Below, one piece after another: positions 44,716 to 55,000 of a stretch of 64,000 nt of DNA. Both the position numbers and the translations under genes were made by a program. Source of the DNA: Allobosea sp. Tri-44 (GTDB lineage: Bacteria > Pseudomonadota > Alphaproteobacteria > Rhizobiales > Beijerinckiaceae); the NCBI RefSeq assembly GCF_004123845.1, contig NZ_NBDP01000023.1, forward strand, positions 124,001 through 188,000, given 5' to 3'. The notes beneath the pieces are model-generated. The model was not told the origin of the DNA. It worked only from the letters and a program-made list of their open reading frames with translations, and searched no databases. Position 1 is the first letter of the stretch, and every line of letters begins with the position of its first letter.

Positions 44716-47700
44716 TCACAGCCCCGCCCGCGTCAGCCCGCGCCACAGGCCCCAGGGCGGCGGGTCGCTGGTCGGCGAGAGCTGGCGGATCGCGGCGAGT
44801 CGGCCGGCGATCAAGGCGATCGCGATCGAGGGCAGCGCCATCAGCATGTGATGCGAGGTCGCTGCGGCGATGAAGGTCATCGGCTGGCCCATCACCGGCA
44901 GCAGGCCGAGCGCATTGCCCCAGGAAATGCTCCAGTGCAGCGCGAAGATCGTGGCGATGCCGACGAGGATGATCGCCATGCCCTTGTTCGCGCCTTCCTG
45001 AGCCGAGCCCATGGCGCGCTCGCGCATCAGGCTGACAGCCAGGCAGAGCAGGCCGAAGACGGTGATGACTTGCGCCGCCAAAAGCGCCAGCCCCGCCGGC
45101 AGGCCGAAGCGCACCATCAGGAAGGTGGCGATGAAGTCGTTCTGCACCACCGGCAGGCGGACGAGGTCGCTGACGGTGAAGCGGCTCACCGTCTCGTCCT
45201 GCTCCTCGCCCTTGCGCTCGGTGATCGGGGTGACCCGCGCGCCCGGCAACATGGCGCAGAGCGAGACCGGCGAGGGCGGCAATTCGTCGAGCGCCCGGCG
45301 GACCTCGACCGGCGTCTTGTCGAGCCCGAGATCGAGCCTGGCCAGCGTGCACGGCATCTCGGCGAGCGCGACCTTGGACTGCAGCAACTGGAAGCCGAGA
45401 TCGCGATGGATCACGTCGGGGCTGCGGTCCTGCGCCGCCGTCGCGGCGCGCTTGGTGGTGTGGTCGAGATCGTACCAGGTCAGCAAGCGCTCGGCCGGCA
45501 CGCGCAGGGGGCCGCCGCGCGCCTTCTCCAGCACGTCGATGGCCGCGAGGCGCTCCTTGGGCAGGTTCCACTGGCCCGAGATCGCGTAGGTGACGAGGCC
45601 CGGGAATACATAGATCAGCGCCGCATTGATGCCGAGCAGGATGACGAGGACGAGCGCCAGCACGCCGCCACGCGGCCAGCCGAGACGGCGGGCCTTGCGC
45701 TGGGGCGCATCGGCGCGGCGCAGGAAGACGCGCATGATCTCGACCAGGCGCTTCAGCGTGCTCGGCAAGAGGAAGGCGAAGGCGAGCACCACGGTGGTGA
45801 CGATGATGATCAGCGCTGGCGAATAATCGCTCTTCAGGAAGGGTACCGCGGTCAGGAACAGGATGAAGACCAGCACCGTCGCGAGGCTGACCGTCAGCCA
45901 GGAGATGTAGTGGCGTTGGTTGTAGAAATAGTCGATCCGCGAGAAGCCGAGGAAGATATGCGCCAGCACCAGCACGAGCGCGATCTTGCCGAGCTCGACC
46001 GGCTGGAAGCCGGCGACGCCGGTCTCGGTGCCGAGCACGCCCCAGGCGACGAAGGCGGCGAGGATCAGGATCGCCGGCACCGCCCGCAGCAATTGGTCCT
46101 TGAAGCCGACGCCCATGAAGAAGGAGCGCGGCAGCGCCGCGATCGAGCGCTGCGGCTGGAAGGCGATCACCACCGCGACGACCGGGATCAGGTCGAAGAA
46201 CAGCAGCTTGTTCTTCTCGGCATGGATGGTGAAGTCGGTCTTCTCGGCGTCGATGCCGAGCGCGAGCAGGGTCAGGCTTCCCAGGCAGCAGAGCATGACG
46301 AGGCCGAGCCAGGTCACGCGCAGCGGCGTGGTGAAGCGCGGCCCGACCATGATCGCGATGCAGGCAATCGCATAGGCGATAATCGTGGCGTGCAGCGCAC
46401 CCTCATAGGAGATCGAGGCGCCGCCGAGCCGCGACAGCTCGGGCGCCAGTGCGAGCATGGTGGTCGCGCCGATGAAGGCGGTTGCGCCGAGCGCGCCGAC
46501 CAGCCGCACCAGAATGGCGCTGCGCCGGAACAGAGTAGCGTGATGCATGGCCGAGAGCACGCCGAACACGGCGACGCCGAGCGTCAGCAGCAGGCGCACC
46601 ACACGCTCGACGCCGTTGAGCGAGGCGAGCGGGTTGCCGATCTCGGCGCCCGACATCGGCTGGCGCGGCGGCGTCACCACCGGCCGCACGCTCTCGGTGG
46701 TGGCTGCGGCGCGCAGGATCTCGGCATCGTCGGGCGCGAAGCGGTGCGTCTTGCTCAGCGGCGTCAGCCGCAGGGGCAGGCGCCCGTTCGCTTCCTGGCC
46801 GATCTCGACGGCATAGCGGGTGCGGCCGATGATCATGTGGCTGAGCCGTGCCGGGCCCTCCGGATCGAGCTCCCAGGCGATGTCGGTGAAATCGGTGACG
46901 CGCTGATTGCCGCGCGCGAACAGCACGGGCGGGCGCGGTGCGTCGACGGCATCGCCCGGCGCCAGGAAATAGCTGCCGCCACGCGCCACGATGGTCAGCG
47001 CCTTGAAGGGCAGGGCGCCGGCGCCGACATGCGCCTCCTCGCGCACCGAGCAGGTCAATCGACCGCCGAGCGAGACGATGCGGTCCTCGCCGCGCTCGTC
47101 GGTGGCGATCAGACCGGTGACGATCTCGCGGATGCGGTCGGCGCCGCTGCGCGGCTGGCAGATGGGGAGCGTGTTGCCGTCGAGCTTCAGCGTCGAGATC
47201 GGGCCGGTGCTGTCGACGGTGAGCTTGCGGGCGCCGGGGCGTCCGGCTTCGGTCAGGGTCAAAGCGAGCCGCCCCGGGCGGGCTTCGTCGACTGCGATCG
47301 CCAGCGCGCCGGCGGCGATGCGGTCGCCGGCTTGAAAACGCCAGCGTGCCGAGAAGCTGCCGGCGCCGTTGAGATAATCGAGCCAGAGCCGGCGCGTATT
47401 GGCGACGTTGCGGATGGTGACGCGCCCGTCCTGCTGTCGGGTCAAGGCGACATGGCGTGCCTCGGCCGCGTCGAAGCGCTGCGGCTGCAGCAGTTCGCGC
47501 CGACCGATCGTCACGGTCTCCCCGCGCGCGAGCGCGAGGTCGAGCCGCTCCAGGCTGACCACTGGCCGCGCGCTCTCGATCAGATGGGTGGTGTTGTGCC
47601 ACCAGAAGCCGAGTACGGCGAGGCAGAGCGCAAGCAGCACGAGGCCGGTCAGCGCGCCGCCGGCCCCGCCGATGCGGATGCGCGGCAGGCGGAAGGGCCG

Positions 47701-47751
47701 CAAGGTCAGCCAGCGCCCCATCAGCTGGCGCAGCGCGATGGTCTCGCTCAC
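44716..47751 (-). CDS. SEDS (FtsW/RodA/SpoVE) family protein with large N-terminal extension
   Basis: A 1011-residue membrane protein, far longer than the 370-420 residues of FtsW or RodA. One membrane helix (about 33-50) is followed by a roughly 330-residue non-membrane region, then the multi-helix SEDS core from about 385. SEDS hallmarks: FQPVELGK (582-589, cf. QPSELxK), NDFI with Asp872 at the position of the catalytic Asp, and NALGLLPVMGQP (946-957). Residues about 77-165 resemble an FHA domain (VTIGRRE, ARHVALTRQ, GRVTIRNVANTRRLWLDYL). A long insert (about 720-865) sits before the catalytic loop. It overlaps the pbp stop by 4 bp. It probably polymerises glycan strands with the adjacent PBP. 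Confidence 0.85.
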   Translation of the reverse strand: MSETIALRQLMGRWLTLRPFRLPRIRIGGAGGALTGLVLLALCLAVLGFWWHNTTHLIESARPVVSLERLDLALARGETVTIGRRELLQPQRFDAAEARHVALTRQQDGRVTIRNVANTRRLWLDYLNGAGSFSARWRFQAGDRIAAGALAIAVDEARPGRLALTLTEAGRPGARKLTVDSTGPISTLKLDGNTLPICQPRSGADRIREIVTGLIATDERGEDRIVSLGGRLTCSVREEAHVGAGALPFKALTIVARGGSYFLAPGDAVDAPRPPVLFARGNQRVTDFTDIAWELDPEGPARLSHMIIGRTRYAVEIGQEANGRLPLRLTPLSKTHRFAPDDAEILRAAATTESVRPVVTPPRQPMSGAEIGNPLASLNGVERVVRLLLTLGVAVFGVLSAMHHATLFRRSAILVRLVGALGATAFIGATTMLALAPELSRLGGASISYEGALHATIIAYAIACIAIMVGPRFTTPLRVTWLGLVMLCCLGSLTLLALGIDAEKTDFTIHAEKNKLLFFDLIPVVAVVIAFQPQRSIAALPRSFFMGVGFKDQLLRAVPAILILAAFVAWGVLGTETGVAGFQPVELGKIALVLVLAHIFLGFSRIDYFYNQRHYISWLTVSLATVLVFILFLTAVPFLKSDYSPALIIIVTTVVLAFAFLLPSTLKRLVEIMRVFLRRADAPQRKARRLGWPRGGVLALVLVILLGINAALIYVFPGLVTYAISGQWNLPKERLAAIDVLEKARGGPLRVPAERLLTWYDLDHTTKRAATAAQDRSPDVIHRDLGFQLLQSKVALAEMPCTLARLDLGLDKTPVEVRRALDELPPSPVSLCAMLPGARVTPITERKGEEQDETVSRFTVSDLVRLPVVQNDFIATFLMVRFGLPAGLALLAAQVITVFGLLCLAVSLMRERAMGSAQEGANKGMAIILVGIATIFALHWSISWGNALGLLPVMGQPMTFIAAATSHHMLMALPSIAIALIAGRLAAIRQLSPTSDPPPWGLWRGLTRAGL

Positions 47752-50405
47752 TTCTTGTCTCCGAGCGCCGCGACCTTGCCAAGCAGCCCGGCCATCAGCC
47801 GGCCGCAGGCGCGCCCTCCGGTCTCGCGCGTATGCGAGACCAGGCAGGTGAAGGCGACGCGCTTATGGCCCGCGACATTGTCCATCCAGCCGGCGAACCA
47901 GGCCGAGTTCATGCCCTCGATCGTGTCGGCCGTGCCGGTCTTGCCGAAGATGCGCCGGCGCACATCCGGGGGCAGCGAGGCCATCACGCCGGCGGCGGTG
48001 CCACCCGGCGAGTTGACCACGCCGTAGAGGCCACGCTGGGCGTCGTCGAGGAACGGTTCGGCCTGGCGCGGGTCCATGCCGGGGATCACCGGCTTGCCCT
48101 CGTTCGGCAGCGGCGTCTCGGCGACGTCCGAGACCGGCTTCAGCACGCGCGGCAGGATGACCTTGCGGGCGCCGACCGAGCCATAGATCGAGGCCATGGC
48201 GATCGGCGTGGCGCGCACGCCCTGGCCATAGGAGTTGGTGGCGAGGTCGATGCGCCTGGCATTGCGCTTGTCCTCGACCGCGAGGTCGAGCGCCTCGCCG
48301 GTCAGGCGCTGCGCGCCCGGCACGATGCCACGGGTCAGGTCGATGCCGGGCTGGGCAAGGCTGCCCGGCTGGGTGATCGGGTAGAGATGCTCGGTCAGCT
48401 CGGCCAGGATCGTGCCGGTGCGGCTGGGTATGGTGGTGGCACGGCCGCCGACCTTGCGCCCGTCCATGGTCAGCGCCATGCCGGCGAACCACAGGTTCGA
48501 CGACTTGATCAACGCCTCGCAGAAGCCGATCTGGGCGCCGCGACCAGCATCGGGGCAGCCACTCTGCGCCGGTGAGAGGATGCCGACATTGAAGCCGGCG
48601 CCGCCATAGTTGGCGATCGCGACGCCATCGACATTGAGGCCGCCGCCGCCGGGGATGCCGAAGACCTGCGCCTGCTGGGCCGGCGGCATGCGGCCCATGA
48701 TCATGTCGGCGAAGCGAGGCTGCTCGCGCACCGCCAGGATGCTGGCGAGGCCGGTGACCAGCTTGAAGGTCGAGCCCGGCATGGTGTGGACATCGCCGGC
48801 ACGCCAGCCATGGCCGGCGAGCGGCGAGTCGCTGTCGCGCCCGGTCGAGAGCGCCTGGATATCCCAGCTGTGCATGCCGGGCACGAAGTCGGGCCAGCTC
48901 GCGAGGCCGAGCAGCGAGCCCGGTTGGTCGCCGGCATCCATCAGCAGCACGACGGCGCGGCCGTCGCCCTGGTCCGGCGGCTCCTGTTCGGGGGCGAGGT
49001 TGACCGGCAGCGGGCCCGGCTTGCGCGGGCGCTTGCCGCGGCCGAGCCGCTCGCCCATGTGCTCGTAGACGGCCTCCTGCACCAGCTTCTGCAGGCGCGG
49101 CTCGATCGTCAGCGTCAGGTTCTCGCGGGTGCGGGCCCGGCCGAGCGCGGCCGAGAGCGAGCCGACATCGCCGGCGCCGTAGCCGATCATCGCGGTCAGG
49201 CCGAGCTCGTCGACGATCGGCAGCGGCACGCCGTTGTTGTCGAGCGCCGGCGTGCCGTCGGCAAAGAACAGGGCGCGAGCCGCGCCGGTGCGCCGCTGCG
49301 TGACCGCGCCGCGCCAGCCGAGCTCGCAGACCAGCTTGGTCTTGGCCCGCTCACAATCGGCCTCGATATGCGAGGAGCGCCAGAGCTTGACCTTGCCATC
49401 CTCGCTCTGGACGCCGGGTCCGCCGAGGATTTCGCGGGCGCGCGGTGGCACGGCGCGGACCGGCTGCCCCTCGAAGCCGATCTCGACGTCGCGCCGGCGC
49501 GCGCCGGTGATCGAGAAGCGCCAGCCATGCGGCAGGCCCTGCTGGGCCTCCTCGGCGCAGGTCGCGAACTCGTCGCTGTCCGAGCAGATGCGCTCGGCGG
49601 CGATGGCAAGGCCGGCGATGCGCACGGTCTGCTCGTCGCGCTTGGGATCGAGGTTGACCCGCTCATTGCCGACGACGATGCGCGCCGGCTCCAGGATCAT
49701 GTCGACGGTGACGCGGCGGTTGCCGGGAGGCAGCCGCGTCGACAGCACGAGCCGGTCGTCCGGTGCCCTTAAGGGACCGAACAGGGCCCAGTCGGAAAGC
49801 TGGTTGGCGCGGCGCTTGGCGAAATCGGAGAAGTCGCGCGGCGGCGGCACCGCATTCGGCATCACATTGAGCGGCGCGGCAAGATCGGTGGTCTGGGCGA
49901 CGCGCGCGGTCCAGGTCGAGGGGCGGCAGCCGGCCGGCACCACCGGCAGCGTCAGCGGCGTGCCGTCGGCGCAGCGCCGGTCGGGCGCACGGTCGTCACG
50001 GGCGGCGGCGATCAGGAAGGAGTTGTTCCAGGCCAGCATCTCCGAGCGGATCTGCGCGCCGGCCGGCAGGTTGCAGAGCCGGTCGAGCAGCGTGCGCGAG
50101 AATTCCTTGGTGCCCTGCGGCGTCGGCACGGTCAGCGAGGCGTCATAGAGCGCCTCGCAGGGCTGCGAACGGATGTTCGGCCCGGTCGGATCGAGCCAGA
50201 TCAATCCGGTCGCGACGCCCTGCTGGAACAGGTCCTCGTTCGAGCGGCTGGTCTCGGTGAAATCGGGCTGCTTGATCCAGGCACGGCTGGCGGCGAGCTC
50301 GCCGATCAGCCCGCCCGAGAGCCAGAGGAAGCCGGCGATGGTGACGGTGCCGACCGCGACCGCGGTGACGCTGCGCTTCAGGCCGCGAAAGAGCGGATGG
50401 CTCAT
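47748..50405 (-). CDS. penicillin-binding transpeptidase (class B-like)
   Basis: An 885-residue protein with an N-terminal anchor (about 12-35), a long unrecognised periplasmic region (about 40-430) and a C-terminal transpeptidase domain. The catalytic motifs are complete: SxxK Ser545-Lys548 (MPGSTFKL), SxN 635-637 (SSN), KTG 822-824 (FGKTGTAD). It crosslinks peptidoglycan stem peptides. It overlaps the SEDS gene and the upstream gene by 4 bp each, the arrangement expected for a cognate SEDS-bPBP pair like FtsW-FtsI or RodA-PBP2. Its size and divergent N-terminal half set it apart from both. Confidence 0.9.
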   Translation of the reverse strand: MSHPLFRGLKRSVTAVAVGTVTIAGFLWLSGGLIGELAASRAWIKQPDFTETSRSNEDLFQQGVATGLIWLDPTGPNIRSQPCEALYDASLTVPTPQGTKEFSRTLLDRLCNLPAGAQIRSEMLAWNNSFLIAAARDDRAPDRRCADGTPLTLPVVPAGCRPSTWTARVAQTTDLAAPLNVMPNAVPPPRDFSDFAKRRANQLSDWALFGPLRAPDDRLVLSTRLPPGNRRVTVDMILEPARIVVGNERVNLDPKRDEQTVRIAGLAIAAERICSDSDEFATCAEEAQQGLPHGWRFSITGARRRDVEIGFEGQPVRAVPPRAREILGGPGVQSEDGKVKLWRSSHIEADCERAKTKLVCELGWRGAVTQRRTGAARALFFADGTPALDNNGVPLPIVDELGLTAMIGYGAGDVGSLSAALGRARTRENLTLTIEPRLQKLVQEAVYEHMGERLGRGKRPRKPGPLPVNLAPEQEPPDQGDGRAVVLLMDAGDQPGSLLGLASWPDFVPGMHSWDIQALSTGRDSDSPLAGHGWRAGDVHTMPGSTFKLVTGLASILAVREQPRFADMIMGRMPPAQQAQVFGIPGGGGLNVDGVAIANYGGAGFNVGILSPAQSGCPDAGRGAQIGFCEALIKSSNLWFAGMALTMDGRKVGGRATTIPSRTGTILAELTEHLYPITQPGSLAQPGIDLTRGIVPGAQRLTGEALDLAVEDKRNARRIDLATNSYGQGVRATPIAMASIYGSVGARKVILPRVLKPVSDVAETPLPNEGKPVIPGMDPRQAEPFLDDAQRGLYGVVNSPGGTAAGVMASLPPDVRRRIFGKTGTADTIEGMNSAWFAGWMDNVAGHKRVAFTCLVSHTRETGGRACGRLMAGLLGKVAALGDKK

Positions 50406-51889
50406 GGCGCCGCCTCCCTGAGCTCGACCACCAGCGGCCCGAGCACGAAGGGGCCGTTCGGCGGGATGATGCAGGTCCCGGCTGCCTGCGGCTTGCGCCC
50501 GCCGAGGAGCCAGATGTCGCCGGCCGATTGCACCGCGACGCCGCCGGGCGCAGCCGCGATGAAGCCGACCGGGTTGTGATCATAGAGGTCGTCGAGGCGC
50601 TCGACCAAGCCGGAGCCGAACTGGACGCGCACCGCTTCGCCGAGCCAGTCGAAGGTGCCATAGCCGCGCGAGGACTGATCCGGCCCGAAGGCGATCGCGG
50701 TCTGCTCGCGCGGCAGGCCGATATAGCCGAACTCGCCATCCTCCAGCATCAGCAACGAGCGCCGGCGACCGTCGAAGCTCATGCTCTCGGCGCGGAACTC
50801 GCCGCCGGCGCGGCTGTAGCGCAATTCGCGCCGGTCATAGCGGCGGGCGTCGCGCCCCTGTACGACGATGCTGTCGCGCTGCGCCAGCATGGCTGAGGAC
50901 ATCAATCGCCCGCCATGGCTGCGCTCGACCCAGTAGCGCGCCATGCGCCGGCCGCCAAAATTCTCGGGGATCGCGAGCCCGACCACGGCGAGATGCGGAC
51001 CTTTCGGCGGCTGCGCCTGCAGGCGGCTCGGCCTGCGATCGAGCGTGACGTCGACCAACCCCAGCGAGACCCGGCCGACCTGCGGGCGTACACCCAATAT
51101 CTCGAAGCGGGCATCGACATTGCCGCCCGGCAGCGCCAGGGTCTCGACCTGGATTGCCTGGGCGCGTGCCTCGGGCGTCTGCGGCAGGGCGGTGAGCAGC
51201 GGCAGGCCGCCGGCATCACGGGCTGAGGCATCGACCGGGTAGCGCCCGAGGAAGAAGATCGTGCCGCCCGGCAGGTCGGGGTGCACCGCCGGCGTCAGCA
51301 TCTCGCTGCGCGAGAAGGCGAAGCGCGCCTGGCCGGAATAGAGCCCGCCCGGCGTGTTGACGCCGATGATCGGCTGGCCGATCGCGGTCTGCGCATCCTG
51401 CCGGATCACCACCTCGCCATGCGGCAGCCGGTTGTCGGCGGGAGGAGCGTAGACGCCATGGCCGAGATAGACCGCGACCGGCGCGGTCGCGTGCAGGCTC
51501 TGCTCGACATGGACGGTGACGCCGATATCGGGATCGATCACGTCGCGGAAGCGCTGCTCGATCCGGTCGGCGAGAAAGCGGCCGAGCTCCTGGGCTCCCG
51601 GCAGCGCCTCGGCGGTCAGCACCACCAATGAGGTGAAGGGCACGTCGATCGGCTGCGGGCCGCTGCCGCCATCGGTCAGCGCGATGCTGCGATGGCGATC
51701 GATCAGGTCTTCCAGCGAGGCCTTGCCGTCCTTGGTCGGCTGCCCGCCCGCCATCAGGCTGAAGACCGGCTTGCGCCAGAGGTTCTCGATGCCGGGCATG
51801 GCCTCGCCCGGCTCGCCGGCGACGGCGCGCAGGCTGGTGAGCCGCCGCGGATCGTGCATCACCAGGTCCATGAGATCGGGCAGGGCCAT
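50402..51889 (-). CDS. unrecognised 495-residue protein of the SEDS-PBP operon
   Basis: A soluble-looking protein with no signal peptide or membrane helix; it is not recognised. The N-terminal 130 residues mix helices and strands; from about 130 the chain is strand-rich with many Gly/Pro turns. The last 60 residues (GVAVQSAGDIWLLGG, PNGPFVLGPLVVEL) are beta-sandwich-like and could be FHA-like, but the conserved Gly-Arg, Ser and Asn are not clear. The stop overlaps the PBP start by 4 bp. A 121-bp gap separates it from the ATPase gene upstream. Possibly a cytoplasmic adaptor for the PBP-SEDS pair (inference). Confidence 0.6.
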   Translation of the reverse strand: MALPDLMDLVMHDPRRLTSLRAVAGEPGEAMPGIENLWRKPVFSLMAGGQPTKDGKASLEDLIDRHRSIALTDGGSGPQPIDVPFTSLVVLTAEALPGAQELGRFLADRIEQRFRDVIDPDIGVTVHVEQSLHATAPVAVYLGHGVYAPPADNRLPHGEVVIRQDAQTAIGQPIIGVNTPGGLYSGQARFAFSRSEMLTPAVHPDLPGGTIFFLGRYPVDASARDAGGLPLLTALPQTPEARAQAIQVETLALPGGNVDARFEILGVRPQVGRVSLGLVDVTLDRRPSRLQAQPPKGPHLAVVGLAIPENFGGRRMARYWVERSHGGRLMSSAMLAQRDSIVVQGRDARRYDRRELRYSRAGGEFRAESMSFDGRRRSLLMLEDGEFGYIGLPREQTAIAFGPDQSSRGYGTFDWLGEAVRVQFGSGLVERLDDLYDHNPVGFIAAAPGGVAVQSAGDIWLLGGRKPQAAGTCIIPPNGPFVLGPLVVELREAAP

Positions 51890-52010
51890 GGCGTCAGCTC
51901 ACTCGGGCGGAAAAGTCGGGAAGAGAATACGGTCGCGACGAGGCGGGCCGAGCCCGCCTTTGTGAACGCCAGAGCCGATTCCGCGTGCGGGCCATGACGA
52001 TCCTGCGATC

Positions 52011-55000
52011 CTAGTAGATGCGCGAGACGCGGTCGTGCTCGATCCGCCAGCAGGCTTCCCAGCCCTCATTGGCGGCGACGACCGTGACCTTGCGGCTCGA
52101 TGGCGAGAGCACTTCGCTGATGATCTCGCAGACGCCGAAGCCGTCGAGCCCTTCCCGGTGCGCCTCGACGATCGAATCGCCTTCGAGCAGCACCATCGGA
52201 TCCTGCCCACCGAGCAGCGGGCGCAGGCGCGACAGCGCCTTGCCCTGTGGGTCGAGACCCGGGATCGTTCGCACGAACTGGAAGCGGCGGCCGAGATTGG
52301 CGCGCCCGCCAAGGCTTGGCGCTGCCTCGTCATGCTCGGCATGGACGCGCGCACCCGAGGCGATGTCGTAGCCGAGATAGTGGATGCGCTCGGCGGCGAA
52401 TTCGGTGCGCAGGCCGGTGGCGCCGAGATCGCGCATCTGCACTGCCATCGCGGCGATGCCGAGCGGGTTCTTGTGCTGCACGGTGCTGCCGGCCATGTCG
52501 CCCTCGATGCCGAGGATGGCGGCGCCTGCGATCACCGCCTTCTTCATCGCCGCCGGCGAGAACGGCCGCTCGAACGGGAAGGCGGCCCGGCTGGCCTCGG
52601 CTTCGGCCGCGATCGCCTCGAAGATCGGCGGCCAGAGCGCGGCGCGCCCGGTCGGCACCATGATCACGGTTGGACGGCGCACCGGGTTCGGGCCGGCGGC
52701 ACGGGCTAGGCGCGGCAGCATGCCGCCGAGCACGGCGCCGATCTCGGTCAGGCGCTGCGAGGCCTCGCCGGCACCTTTCTCCAGCGCAGCGCGCGAGAGC
52801 TTAAGCACCAGGCGGCGGGTGCCGGCCTTGTCGGGACTGTCAAGCACAAGTCGCAGGCCCGGCCTCGATGCCGCCTCCGCCAGCTTTGGCTCGTTCTGTG
52901 CGACGTAGAGGCCGGCCGGTCCGCCATCCGGCCTCAGCTCGGCGAGGATAAGGTCGAACGTCTCATCGGCCGCGTCGGCATCCCAACGGTAGCGTGTCCC
53001 GGAGGTCTGGGCCTTTTCGCTGAGACGATTGGTGAGACGCGCCTTGGCCTGTTTCACCGCATTGCGCAGCCAGCTGCGCGCCGCCAGCGCGGCGGCATCC
53101 TCGCGCTGGATGGCACGAGCGAGCGAGGCTTCGGCGAAGGCGGGCTGCCAGTGGGCGTCCTGCCCCTCCATCGCCCGGTCGATCAGCATCGCGGCGATGC
53201 CGGTCAGCGCCTCGTCGATCAGGTCGCCGCCGACGGGCAGGCCGAAGGTCGCGAGCGTCGAATGGTTCAGCCGGTCGCCGTCACGGCGGAGATTTGCGAG
53301 TGCGACGTCGCTGGTGCCGCCGCCGATGTCGAGCGTGATGAGCAGCGCCTCACCTTGGTCCGGCACGGCGGCGCGCACTTCCGGCAGGCTGGCGACATAA
53401 CGTGCCGCTGCAACGGCTTCGGGCACGGTGACGGCAGCGTCGGGGAAGCTGGTCGTGCCGGGAAAGAGGCGTTCCAGCCGCTGAGAGAACAGTTCGAGCG
53501 CGGCGCGGTAGCGCGAGGCGATCTCGTCGCCGATGCCACTTGGGCAGGAGACCAGGATGCGCGGCACCACCGGTGGTGGCGCATGGTCCTCGACCCGCAG
53601 GCGATCCTCGCCGAGGCGCAGCACATAGAGATCGACCAGCTCGTCGAGTACGTCGGCGACCAGCGGTGCGATCTCGACGGTGTTGGTGGCGACGACCCTG
53701 TCGGTGGCGGCATCGTAGCGGTGCACTTGCTCGTTCAACGTCAGCGAGACCGCGCCGGAGGTCAGCGCGTGCTTCAACGAATCGATCCGCTTGCCGCCCT
53801 CGGGCAGTCCGGGCTGCGGAGGTGGGGCCGGGGCGGAGACATCGTAACGCCGTGCGAAAGCCTTGAGCCGGCGCGCCACGCTGACGCGATCGGTGCCGAT
53901 CAAAGCAAGGTCCGGCAGGCTGTGCGGGGCGTGGTCGGCGCGCAGGTTGTTGCCGGAATCGAGCCCGACATGGCTCGGGATCAGCGGCGCGGCGCCGGCA
54001 TCCTGCAGGGCGGCCTCGCCGTGGCGCGGGTCGACATGGGCGGCGAGCCAGGTTCCCAGCGCCAGGGGCCGGATTTCGGTGGCGCGGCCGGCGGCGCGTG
54101 GCGCGCCCGACCAGATCGAGGTGGCGGAGGCACCGAGGTCGATGCAGATCGGCAGGCGGTGGACACGGCGGCTGTAGCGCAGCGGCAGGCTCGCCTGTGC
54201 GAACGCCTTGCCGCCCTCGTCGCCGGACTTGATCGCCAGCGAGATGGTGATCTCGCCACGCAGCACATTGGCGCCGCTGGTGCGCACGGCGCGCGACAGG
54301 GTCGAGGTCAGGTTCTGCATCGGCACGACAGCGCGGCCGCGCCGGCCGAAATCGCCTTCGCGCACGATCTCGAGCGGAAAGGGCGTCGGCGGCTCGGCGA
54401 TCTCGCTCTCGCCCATGCGGCTGGTGACCTCGACCGTCAGCGGTGCGGTCCGGGTCAGCGGCCAGCGGCGCAGGTCGATCACCAGCCCGTCGCAGCGCAC
54501 GATCGAGGTCTCGTCGTCCGGGTCGACCTCGGCGTTGAGCCCGCTGGTGATGTCGAGTTGTGCGGTGCCACCGAGTGGACAGGTGAAGTGCTGTCCCGCG
54601 ATGGTCAGCGCGACTTCGCCCCGGTTCTGGCTGCGGATCGGTACCGATCGCGCTTCGAGTGCGGTCGACCAGGGTTTGGCCGGGCCGTCCGGATCGTGGC
54701 CGGCGCCATCCTGGCCGACCCAGCCACCGAGCTTGGCGGTGAGCCTCGCCTGCAGGGGGGCCCTCGGATTAGCCTGGATCGTCTCGTCGACGAAATCGAG
54801 CACGGCGTCCCGCGTCAGCGTCACATCGAGCCGCACCTCCTGACCGGCCAGCGCCGGCGCGTCGGCGAGCCAGATCAGGTGGCGGCTGGTCGCGGTGCCG
54901 GTATCCGGAAAGCGCCGCAGCGAGACCGAATGATCCATCGGCGCGGCGACGCCGAGCGAGAGATGCTGCGCCTTGATGCCGAAGCAACTCGCCTCGATCG

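Noticed and set aside
44848..48027. Plus-strand open frame of more than 1000 codons antisense to the SEDS and PBP genes
   Set aside because: Composition is Arg/Asp/Gln/His-rich as expected for the complement of a high-GC gene; no domain is recognisable, and the minus-strand frames encode clear SEDS and PBP motifs.
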